Under the pieces are notes generated by a model. It was not told the DNA's origin. It made no database searches and worked only from the letters and a program-made list of their open reading frames with translations. This document shows positions 1 to 5,348 of a stretch of 5,348 nucleotides of DNA, one piece after another. The translations under genes and the position numbers were made by a program. Origin of the DNA: Thiotrichaceae bacterium (GTDB taxonomy: Bacteria > Pseudomonadota > Gammaproteobacteria > Thiotrichales > Thiotrichaceae); contig JALVEA010000041.1 of the NCBI GenBank assembly GCA_027008665.1, positions 1 through 5,348 on the forward strand. Direction: 5' to 3'. Position 1 is the first letter of the stretch, and every line of letters begins with the position of its first letter.

Positions 1-39
1 TATTTTTTTTAGCTTTTCTTTGCATATAAATTGGCTCTT

Positions 40-639
40 TTAGGGCTGATTATTTAACTCCAATAAATAACTTCTAACCTGCCCTGCTTTTGTTGTTTTA
101 ATAGCGCTTAATCCCCAATCCTGCCATTGATAATTTTTCTCGGCTTCATGCTCTAAATAAATCAATCCATTTGGTTGAAGCAGTTTCCTTTGGAAAATAA
201 TATCCAATATTTGTGGTAGCCAATTCTGACGAAAAGGCGGGTCGAGAAAGATAATATCAAAGGCTTTAGTTGCTTGCTGTAAATAGTTTTTTGCATCACA
301 CTGAAGAACCCCACTATCTGCTGCAAGCAAACGTAAATTCTGTTCCAACTGTTGTGCCGCTGCACGATGCTTTTCAATAAAAACCACCTCCATAGCACCA
401 CGCGATAAGGCCTCTAAACCCAAAGCACCACTGCCTGCAAATAAATCCAAACAACGCGCATCACTAATGGAACGTTGCAACCAATTAAATAAAGTTTCAC
501 GAACACGATCTGGAGTAGGACGTAAATTAGGCGCATTAATAAAAGTGAGTTTACGACTACGCCAATAACCGCCGATAATGCGTAAGGTATTCTTAGCTGA
601 TTTTAGATTTGCACGATAAGGGGGATTTTTTCTAGACAT
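40..639 (-). CDS. rsmD: 16S rRNA (guanine(966)-N2)-methyltransferase RsmD
   Basis: This 199-residue protein is a SAM-dependent methyltransferase that places the N2-methyl group on G966 of 16S rRNA during cytoplasmic 30S assembly. The length matches E. coli RsmD (about 198 residues). Visible signatures are RIIGG at residues 20-24, the RPTPDRVRETLFNWL block at 40-54, the SAM-binding motif I DLFAGSG at 65-71 followed by ALGLEALSRGA, an acidic residue at E89 after the second strand, and the catalytic DPPF at 133-136. A conserved AGQVRSYLLE end follows near 185-194. ATG at 639 is the only methionine before the RIIGG block, so the start is well placed even though no clear Shine-Dalgarno sequence lies upstream. 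It follows the transferase gene by 41 bases on the same strand and may be translated from the same transcript. The family assignment is firm. Confidence 0.96.
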   Translation of the reverse strand: MSRKNPPYRANLKSAKNTLRIIGGYWRSRKLTFINAPNLRPTPDRVRETLFNWLQRSISDARCLDLFAGSGALGLEALSRGAMEVVFIEKHRAAAQQLEQNLRLLAADSGVLQCDAKNYLQQATKAFDIIFLDPPFRQNWLPQILDIIFQRKLLQPNGLIYLEHEAEKNYQWQDWGLSAIKTTKAGQVRSYLLELNNQP

Positions 640-680
640 AATTTAATAAAAGTAAAAAGGGAGTAAAATGCCAATATTGC

Positions 681-2582
681 CTAATGTGCCCATTTATTCG
701 CTTGCAAACTTTCAGCGACACGTTGATCCGTCATTAATAACTGCTGATAAAGTTGATCGACCTGTTTTGCTGGCAAATTAGTCCCTAATGGTTTAGATAG
801 ATCGGTTTTAATATAGCCGTCTTGATTGAGTGTGCCTATTAGATAGCCTATATTATTTATCATTAAATATTTTTTATCTTGCCATAGTGATGTTCCTAAT
901 GCTGAGACTGCGTTTTCTATGCCGATTAAATCCGCAATAGTCGGCATTAAGTCAAGCTGTGAACGTACTTCTTGATTTCTTTGTGCTCTAATCAAGTTTG
1001 GATTAGCAGAATAAATAATCAAAGGAATATGAAATAACTCCTGATAGTTCGCTTGTTTAGAAACATAACTAGCAGCAGGATGGTCAGCGGTGATAATGAA
1101 AATAGTATTATTAAACCAAGCTTCATTACGCAAGCCTTCAATAAACTGCTGAATTGACCAGTCTGTATAGGCAATAGCATTTAACATGCCACCTCGCCCA
1201 TCGATTTGATAAGGATATTTTTCAAACCGTTTAGGAAGGCGAATATAAGGTGAATGGGTCGTTCCTGAAAAAAAGCTCATTAAAATGGGTTGCTTGGGAG
1301 CATCTGAAAAATGTGTTTTTAATTTTTGCTGTAAAAATAATAAGGTTTCATAATCGTAGCCAAAATGCGGTTTAATTCCTTGAGGATAATCAAGTTTTAA
1401 TGCCCCAATATCTTCCATCCCCCAAAAATACTCAAAACCAACACTTTTTGCCAAAGCATCAATACGAAAAGAAGAGCGTAATGACGTTTGTGCAAACAGT
1501 GTTTTATAACCGACCTGTCGTGCTAACTTGGCTATCTGGGTGATTTTATAAGTGCTCAATCCTTTGTCAACTGTAGGGAAACCTAATAAGGCAGGGATAC
1601 CCGTCCAAATCGCCTGCAAGCCAATAATACTGCGCTGACCTGCGGAATAAAACTGATCATAAACCTTAGATTGACTCACTAATGAATCCAAATAGGGCGT
1701 TACTCCATAATGATGATGTCCTAGTGCATCAATAAATTGATAATTCAAACTTTCAATTTGTAAGACAATAATATTCGGCGGATTTGCTTTGCTCTGATAG
1801 TGTTGTTCAAAGGGGTAATTCTTCTTAATCCCTATTAAATCTTCAATCGCTTGATCTGAAAAATGATGATGCTGATAATGACTCGCATTTTCGCTACTCA
1901 TAGAAACACGAATACCCGTGTAAACCCCATTAAGGGTTAAATTTGCCAGCTCATTAGAGTCAGTAATAAAAGCATTAATCACCATTAAAGGCTTACCTGT
2001 CACTAAGCCACCACGGATAATTAACACCATCAGAAAAAGCACTAAAGGAAAGGCAATAAAATGATGCCAAATCGTATGGGATTTATTTTTTTGTGGGCTT
2101 ATTAAACTCTTGATAAGCCATCTTTGCCATATTTTAGCCAAGAGTAAAATAAAAACTAAAAACCCTAAAACCGCCAGCCAATAGGTTTTTAGCATAGAGA
2201 CAATATAAGCCGTATCGCTTTGCATCTGCACCAACTCCGCACCAATATGACGTTGTGAATGCTGAAAAAAAACAATATCCATCGCCAATGCCAACACCGC
2301 CAGCAGTAAAACGATAAAACAAAACCAAGCCGTGATCTGATACCAAACTCGAGAACTAAAAAACCTCCACGGTAAAAATAGCAATAACAAAGGAATGGCT
2401 AAAATTGCCACCATAATAGAAAGATCAAAACGCATACCATGAATAAAAGCAAACAAGGTTTCTGCTATGGACAAACTAGAAAAATATTCCACATTAGCAA
2501 AAAGCAAAACCACCCGCATCAGAGCAAAAATAACAAGAATAGCAAGCAGAATATGAGCAACAAAAATCAGTTTTTGTTTCAT
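681..2582 (-). CDS. LTA synthase/sulfatase-family membrane phosphotransferase
   Basis: This 633-residue inner-membrane protein combines an N-terminal membrane domain with a periplasmic alkaline-phosphatase-fold domain of the LtaS/sulfatase family. About five hydrophobic segments appear near residues 5-29, 52-72, 82-106, 134-152 and 175-190, with the family's HGMRFDLS motif at 48-55. The catalytic domain starts near 268. PNIIVLQIES supplies a metal-ligand glutamate at E277, GQRS puts a serine (S318) where Gram-positive LtaS has its threonine nucleophile, THSP has H443, and ADHP has D500-H501. The family moves phosphoglycerol or related head groups from phospholipid to acceptors. In a Gram-negative the acceptor could be periplasmic glucan, lipid A or another glycan, and the sequence does not say which. 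It lies 71 bases after the peroxidase gene and 41 before rsmD, all on one strand. The ATG at 2582 has only a weak ribosome-binding site (GTGGA). The family is firm; the substrate is unknown. Confidence 0.9.
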   Translation of the reverse strand: MKQKLIFVAHILLAILVIFALMRVVLLFANVEYFSSLSIAETLFAFIHGMRFDLSIMVAILAIPLLLLFLPWRFFSSRVWYQITAWFCFIVLLLAVLALAMDIVFFQHSQRHIGAELVQMQSDTAYIVSMLKTYWLAVLGFLVFILLLAKIWQRWLIKSLISPQKNKSHTIWHHFIAFPLVLFLMVLIIRGGLVTGKPLMVINAFITDSNELANLTLNGVYTGIRVSMSSENASHYQHHHFSDQAIEDLIGIKKNYPFEQHYQSKANPPNIIVLQIESLNYQFIDALGHHHYGVTPYLDSLVSQSKVYDQFYSAGQRSIIGLQAIWTGIPALLGFPTVDKGLSTYKITQIAKLARQVGYKTLFAQTSLRSSFRIDALAKSVGFEYFWGMEDIGALKLDYPQGIKPHFGYDYETLLFLQQKLKTHFSDAPKQPILMSFFSGTTHSPYIRLPKRFEKYPYQIDGRGGMLNAIAYTDWSIQQFIEGLRNEAWFNNTIFIITADHPAASYVSKQANYQELFHIPLIIYSANPNLIRAQRNQEVRSQLDLMPTIADLIGIENAVSALGTSLWQDKKYLMINNIGYLIGTLNQDGYIKTDLSKPLGTNLPAKQVDQLYQQLLMTDQRVAESLQANKWAH

Positions 2583-2587
2583 TATAA

Positions 2588-2600
2588 ATCCACTATGGAT
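2588..2600 (-). promoter_or_regulatory. small hairpin over the transferase gene's ribosome-binding site
   Basis: On the minus strand ATCCA-TAG-TGGAT forms a perfect 5-bp stem with a 3-base loop. The only plausible Shine-Dalgarno (GTGGA, 2589-2593) lies in its 3' arm, six bases before the ATG at 2582. If it folds in mRNA it would mask the site and reduce initiation. The stem is short and AT-containing, so it may be only marginally stable. Confidence 0.3.
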
Positions 2601-2653
2601 AACGATATAAGCAGTATTAGCCTTAATAAAAAACTGTACGGAATGAAGACAAG

Positions 2654-3646
2654 TTATTTGAAAGGAGCAGGTTGAGGTGTTTTATCCTGAGAAGGCGGTA
2701 AAATAGGTAACTTAAAGTCGGGCTGATCACCTGTTAATGTCTTTAAGAAAGCAACAATACTAGCATTTTCCTCTTGACTGAATTCTTTTGCTAATTGAAT
2801 TTTCCCCATCGTTTGTACTGCATCGGTTAATGTTGCCGCATTGCCATCATGAAAATAGGGATAGGTTAGCTCAATGTTTCTTAAAGTTGGGACTTTAAAC
2901 ATAAATTTATCCGATTCTTTTTTCGTTACCCCAAAGCGTCCTGTTGCTTTGTTATCTGTTTTATACGGGGTAATTAATCCCATTTTTTGATAAGAATTTC
3001 CTCCCACCGCTACGCCATTATGACATGCGGTACAACCACTGCTTTTAAATAATTGATAACCCTTTTTTTCTTCTTCATTAATAGCATCTTTATTACCTAG
3101 TAACCATTGGTCAAAACGTGAATTAGGGGTTACTAGTGTTTTTTCAAATTCGGCAATTGCCGTGGTGATTTTATCAATATCAACCCCTTCTGAACCAAAT
3201 GCACGCTTAAATTCTGCTTGATAACCCGTAATAGAGGCAACTACTTCTACTGCGAGTTTATGAGTCGATGCCATTTCACCGGGGTTTTCAATTGGTCCTC
3301 CTGCTTGTCCTTTTAAGTCTTTAGCTCGACCATCCCAAAACTGCGCCAAATTAAAACCTGAATTTAAAACCGTCGGTGCATTAATAGGGCCTTGATTCCA
3401 TTTATGCCCAATTGAAGTCTTTAAATTATCCGTCCCTCCCATACTTAAATTATGGCAGGAGTTACATGAAATAAATCCTGATTTTGATAGGCGGGGATCA
3501 AAAAACAACTTTTTTCCTAACGCAGCTTGAGCTTCATTAATGCCTTTAACCGCTTCAATGGGCTGAATAGGTTCATTACTTGCTAGCGTCGTCGTTGCGA
3601 TACTGACACTGATTAGTGTCATAAAAATCATACTTCCTTGTCTCAT
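2654..3646 (-). CDS. di-haem cytochrome c peroxidase (CcpA/MauG superfamily)
   Basis: This 330-residue periplasmic enzyme is predicted to reduce H2O2 to water with electrons from small c-type cytochromes or cupredoxins. An N-terminal hydrophobic segment (residues 6-22, cleavage probably near LAS at 21-23) is a Sec signal peptide, as needed for periplasmic haem attachment. There are two CXXCH sites, C61-C64-H65 (N-terminal peroxidatic haem) and C205-C208-H209 (electron-transfer haem). Residues matching those described in the Pseudomonas enzyme are present with consistent offsets: H81 (gating ligand, in SIGHKW), W104 (FWDGR), E124 (catalytic, PGEM), H266 (YFHDG) and M280 (distal ligand of the high-potential haem). 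A proline-rich tail ends the protein. The ATG at 3646 has an AAGGA ribosome-binding site seven bases upstream. It looks intact and is a bona fide peroxidase type rather than a MauG-type, which replaces the axial Met by Tyr. Confidence 0.95.
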   Translation of the reverse strand: MRQGSMIFMTLISVSIATTTLASNEPIQPIEAVKGINEAQAALGKKLFFDPRLSKSGFISCNSCHNLSMGGTDNLKTSIGHKWNQGPINAPTVLNSGFNLAQFWDGRAKDLKGQAGGPIENPGEMASTHKLAVEVVASITGYQAEFKRAFGSEGVDIDKITTAIAEFEKTLVTPNSRFDQWLLGNKDAINEEEKKGYQLFKSSGCTACHNGVAVGGNSYQKMGLITPYKTDNKATGRFGVTKKESDKFMFKVPTLRNIELTYPYFHDGNAATLTDAVQTMGKIQLAKEFSQEENASIVAFLKTLTGDQPDFKLPILPPSQDKTPQPAPFK

Positions 3647-3743
3647 TTTACCGTCCTTAAATTAATGATAGTTTTTTTAGATTAAGCAACGTCTGCATAC
3701 ACATTAAGATGGAAACAGTAAGAACTTCCTAAGGAGTATTTTC

Positions 3744-3776
3744 ATCTCGCTCTCAAACGGGAGTTTGGAACGAGAT
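3744..3776. repeat. REP-like imperfect palindrome between ccp and prk
   Basis: ATCTCG at 3744-3749 pairs with CGAGAT at 3771-3776. Inside, CAAAC (3754-3758) pairs with GTTTG (3763-3767) around a GGGA loop, with a small imperfect internal loop between the two stems. No T-run follows on either strand, so it does not look like an intrinsic terminator. From memory, palindromes built around the words AACTCC, GTTTG and GAACGAG recur in AT-rich gammaproteobacterial and cyanobacterial genomes as dispersed intergenic elements. That recollection is not verified here, and only one copy is in the window. Confidence 0.55.
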
Positions 3777-3845
3777 AAACTTAGAAATCCAAGCAATATT
3801 GCGGCAGGCTGATCCCCTCCCCCATTAATGCTTAGTAAAATGGAC

Positions 3846-4742
3846 TTATTTACTTTCTTCAATCATTCTATGAATGATGGGAGCTAGAATAATTTCCATT
3901 GCCATACTCATTTTTCCACCAGGAACAACGATGGTATTACGACGTGTCATAAAAGAGTCATGTAACATATTGAGCAGATAAGGAAAATCAACATCAAATT
4001 TAGCAGGGTCTTTAAAACGAATGACAACCATGCTTTCATCAGCTGTTGGAATATCACGCGCAATAAACGGGTCAGAGGTATCAACTAAAGGGACGCGTTG
4101 GAAGTTAATATCAGTTCGCCCAAATTGCGGTGTAATATAATGCACATAATCAGGCATACGACGCAAAATAGTATCAACCGTGTCGGATGCGGCATAACCA
4201 CGTTCAGAATAGTCACGATGAATCTTTTGAATCCATTCAAGATTAACACTCGGTACAACACCAATCCCTAGGTCAACATACCTTGAGGTATCAATGTTTT
4301 GTTTGCTATCAGCTACAAGACCATGTAATCCCTCATAAAAGAGTAAATCACTACCTGCTTCAATCTCTTCCCAAGGGGTGAATTCTCCAGAGGCTTTATT
4401 ACAACCAAGACGTGCATTTTGCTCAGCCGCTTCATCGTCATTATGCAAGTAATAACGTTTTTTACTAACACCGTTTTCGCCATATTCTTTAAAGGTTTTT
4501 TCTAATGCTGCAAAATCATTGGCTTGAGGACCAAAATGACTAAAGCTGAAATCACCGTTTTCCTCTGCTTCTTTGGCCTTTTGACCAAATTCAACACGGC
4601 TTAAGCTATGAAAACTATCACCTTCAACAATGGCTGGATTAATATTTTCACGTTTAAAAATATTTTCAAACGCTCTTTTAACATAAGTTGTACCAGCACC
4701 AGAGGAACCAGTAACAGAAACAACAGGATACTTCTTTGACAT
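3846..4742 (-). CDS. prk: phosphoribulokinase, class I bacterial type
   Basis: This 298-residue cytoplasmic kinase phosphorylates ribulose 5-phosphate with ATP to ribulose 1,5-bisphosphate, the RubisCO substrate in the Calvin cycle. The P-loop is GSSGAGTT at 12-19; the usual Walker lysine is replaced, which is normal for this class (Rhodobacter has GSSGAGTS). Active-site residues line up with the Rhodobacter sphaeroides enzyme: D42, H45 and R49 in EGDSFHSLSR, E137 in FYEGLHG, K173, R176, D177 and R181 in IQKIHRDYSERG, and R195 in LRRM, linked to NADH activation. Only one cysteine (C114) is seen, so plant-type thioredoxin control is not expected. Relative to Rhodobacter there are about eight extra residues, mainly around 105-120. 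AAGGAG (4749-4754) lies six bases before the ATG. RubisCO and cbbR are absent from the window, so prk is not in a classical cbb cluster here. It may be monocistronic. Confidence 0.97.
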   Translation of the reverse strand: MSKKYPVVSVTGSSGAGTTYVKRAFENIFKRENINPAIVEGDSFHSLSRVEFGQKAKEAEENGDFSFSHFGPQANDFAALEKTFKEYGENGVSKKRYYLHNDDEAAEQNARLGCNKASGEFTPWEEIEAGSDLLFYEGLHGLVADSKQNIDTSRYVDLGIGVVPSVNLEWIQKIHRDYSERGYAASDTVDTILRRMPDYVHYITPQFGRTDINFQRVPLVDTSDPFIARDIPTADESMVVIRFKDPAKFDVDFPYLLNMLHDSFMTRRNTIVVPGGKMSMAMEIILAPIIHRMIEESK

Positions 4743-4778
4743 AAAAACTCCTTAAGAATGAGAAAATGAGGTGTGTGT

Positions 4779-4809
4779 CTTATATATGCGATTTATCCAC
4801 AAAAAACAA
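4779..4809 (-). promoter_or_regulatory. candidate sigma-70 promoter of prk
   Basis: On the minus strand TTGTTT (4809-4804) is followed, after a 17-base spacer, by TATATA (4786-4781), which overlaps TATAAG (4784-4779). It would give a leader of roughly 30 bases before the prk ATG at 4742. The hexamers match the consensus only in part, and the region is AT-rich, so this is a by-eye call. It is the best placed candidate upstream of prk. Confidence 0.4.
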
Positions 4810-4817
4810 TACCTCGT

Positions 4818-4867
4818 AATGGTCGCAACCTACCTATTCTGCCTTAAACAAGGTGATTGCGATAATT
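4818..4867. promoter_or_regulatory. long imperfect inverted repeat upstream of prk
   Basis: TCGCAA (4823-4828) pairs with TTGCGA (4857-4862). Inside, ACCT (4832-4835) pairs with AGGT (4851-4854); outside, AAT (4818-4820) pairs with ATT (4865-4867). The structure lies just upstream of the candidate prk promoter in the divergent region. It could be an operator for a dimeric regulator, or a structured RNA if transcribed. CbbR (LysR family) commonly controls Calvin-cycle genes, but I cannot show that this is its site. Confidence 0.35.
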
Positions 4868-4917
4868 TATATTTTTGATAAGGAAGCATGAATTTACAAA
4901 AAAAATAGAGTTCTAAA

Positions 4918-4949
4918 CTTTTTTAAGTATCTTTTTTATACAAAAAAAG
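4918..4949. repeat. AT-rich dyad upstream of the lipoprotein gene
   Basis: CTTTTTT (4918-4924) pairs with AAAAAAG (4943-4949). After a small asymmetric internal loop, GTAT (4927-4930) pairs with ATAC (4938-4941) around a seven-base loop rich in T. It sits about 50 bases before the lipoprotein start. It could be a protein-binding or bent-DNA site near that gene's promoter. AT-rich sequence makes chance pairing fairly likely. Confidence 0.3.
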
Positions 4950-4997
4950 CATAATCTCCTTTTATAACTAAAAATAAGATATTTAAGGAAATCAAAA

Positions 4998-5207
4998 ATG
5001 ATCAAAATAAAGTTATGTTTTTTCTGCATAAGTACACTAATATTACTTTCAGGTTGTTCAACAATAGGCTCTTTGGCAGGAGCAGCTATCGCTGTAAAAA
5101 CAGGAGAAAGTGCATTACTTGGCTCGGTTATAGGGGGTGCAGCAGGTCAAGTAGTAGGCAATGCAACAGGACAAGTTGCATCAGGAGCTGTAGGGCAGGT
5201 TTTTTAA
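4998..5207 (+). CDS. small glycine-zipper lipoprotein, function unknown
   Basis: This 69-residue protein has a lysine-containing n-region, a hydrophobic stretch (6-17) and a lipobox LSGC with the lipidated cysteine at C20, so the mature product is about 50 residues anchored in the envelope. S21 follows the cysteine, which by the E. coli +2 rule favours the outer membrane. The mature part is almost entirely Gly, Ala, Val, Ser and Gln with GxxxG spacing. It contains GQV at residues 50, 58 and 66, a strict eight-residue period. This resembles glycine-zipper 2TM-type lipoproteins, which may pack into membranes, but the match is compositional and no function follows. AAGGA (4985-4989) lies eight bases before the ATG at 4998. 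It is transcribed divergently from prk, and TATAAC at 4963-4968 is a possible -10. The ORF ends right after the third GQV, so it may be a naturally short form or a truncated relative. Confidence 0.8.
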   Translation: MIKIKLCFFCISTLILLSGCSTIGSLAGAAIAVKTGESALLGSVIGGAAGQVVGNATGQVASGAVGQVF

Positions 5208-5236
5208 ATTATTCCATTATCTCTATCACTGTTAGC

Positions 5237-5261
5237 CCGACGGAATTTGTAACTCCGTTGG
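5237..5261. repeat. hairpin downstream of the lipoprotein gene
   Basis: CCGACGGA (5237-5244) pairs with TCCGTTGG (5254-5261), eight pairs with one G-T wobble, around a nine-base loop. It starts 30 bases after the lipoprotein stop, which fits a 3' end or mRNA-stabilising structure. The downstream sequence (AATGTTTAAAAC) lacks a proper T-run, so it is not a clean intrinsic terminator. It may equally be a dispersed REP/MITE-type element. The remaining bases to the window end (5262-5348) show no supported gene. Confidence 0.5.
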
Positions 5262-5348
5262 AATGTTTAAAACGTATGAACGGGTTTACTTTTCTTGCCA
5301 CCAACTTTATAAAAGCCTATAGCCTACCTATCTATCTAACCTTCATCC

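Noticed and set aside
1..25. Possible 5' end of a next minus-strand gene (ATG at 25, reading MQRKAKKN)
   Set aside because: Only eight codons are visible. There is a weak GAG-type site upstream, but nothing identifies a protein, and it does not resemble CoaD, a frequent rsmD neighbour.
162..401. Minus-strand 79-residue reading frame
   Set aside because: It lies wholly inside rsmD in another frame of the same strand, with no family motifs; the RsmD frame is clearly the real one.
2134..2346. Minus-strand 70-residue reading frame
   Set aside because: It is nested in the membrane domain of the transferase gene in an alternative frame and has no recognisable features.
2439..2675. Plus-strand 78-residue reading frame
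   Set aside because: It runs antisense to the start of the transferase gene, across the spacer and into the peroxidase end. The Lys/Asn/Ser-rich product looks like a reverse-strand shadow of AT-rich sequence.
3793..3802. Perfect palindrome GCAATATTGC, with CAATATTG also at 672-679
   Set aside because: An 8-base AT-rich word occurring twice in AT-rich spacers is expected by chance and has no consistent position relative to promoters.
3882..4742. Missing Walker A lysine in phosphoribulokinase as a sign of inactivation
   Set aside because: Class I bacterial phosphoribulokinases such as the Rhodobacter enzyme naturally have GSSGAGT(S/T) without that lysine, and all the other catalytic residues are present.
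5323..5343. CTAC/CTAT-type short tandem run near the window end, sharing CCTACCTAT with about 4829-4837
   Set aside because: There are too few repeat units and the shared word is too short to call a repeat family or an array; there is no CRISPR-like spacing.
5276..5348. Plus-strand frame from ATG 5276 open to the window end (24 codons)
   Set aside because: It has no good ribosome-binding site and no recognisable motif, and an open frame this short is expected by chance.

Overview
This AT-rich window reads as ordinary chromosomal DNA from a gammaproteobacterium. The proteins resemble those of autotrophic sulfur oxidisers or Methylococcales-type methanotrophs. The main clue is a class I (bacterial, octameric-type) phosphoribulokinase beside a periplasmic di-haem cytochrome c peroxidase and a gammaproteobacterial-style RsmD. 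The genus cannot be fixed from this sequence.

Layout. Four genes lie on the minus strand and would be transcribed from right to left. They are phosphoribulokinase (3846-4742), di-haem cytochrome c peroxidase (2654-3646), an LTA-synthase/sulfatase-like membrane transferase (681-2582) and the 16S rRNA methyltransferase rsmD (40-639). A short glycine-zipper lipoprotein (4998-5207) diverges on the plus strand. The gaps are 199 bases (prk to ccp), 71 bases (ccp to transferase) and 41 bases (transferase to rsmD). The last three genes could share a transcript, while prk is separated by a longer spacer with a repeat-like hairpin and probably has its own promoter. No intergenic stretch exceeds 300 bases; the longest is the 255-base divergent region between prk and the lipoprotein.

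Function. The genes do not form one obvious pathway. Phosphoribulokinase makes RuBP for the Calvin cycle, but no RubisCO or cbbR is present here. The peroxidase removes periplasmic H2O2, the transferase probably modifies an envelope polymer or lipid, and RsmD methylates G966 of 16S rRNA. The lipoprotein is probably an envelope component of unknown role.

Non-coding structure. Several inverted repeats lie between genes: 3744-3776, 4818-4867, 4918-4949 and 5237-5261, plus a small hairpin at 2588-2600 covering the likely ribosome-binding site of the transferase gene. Two of them (3744-3776 and 5237-5261) look like dispersed REP/MITE-type elements. I found no convincing evidence of a novel multi-gene system; the intergenic dyads and the lipoprotein's regular GQV repeat are the items most worth a second look.
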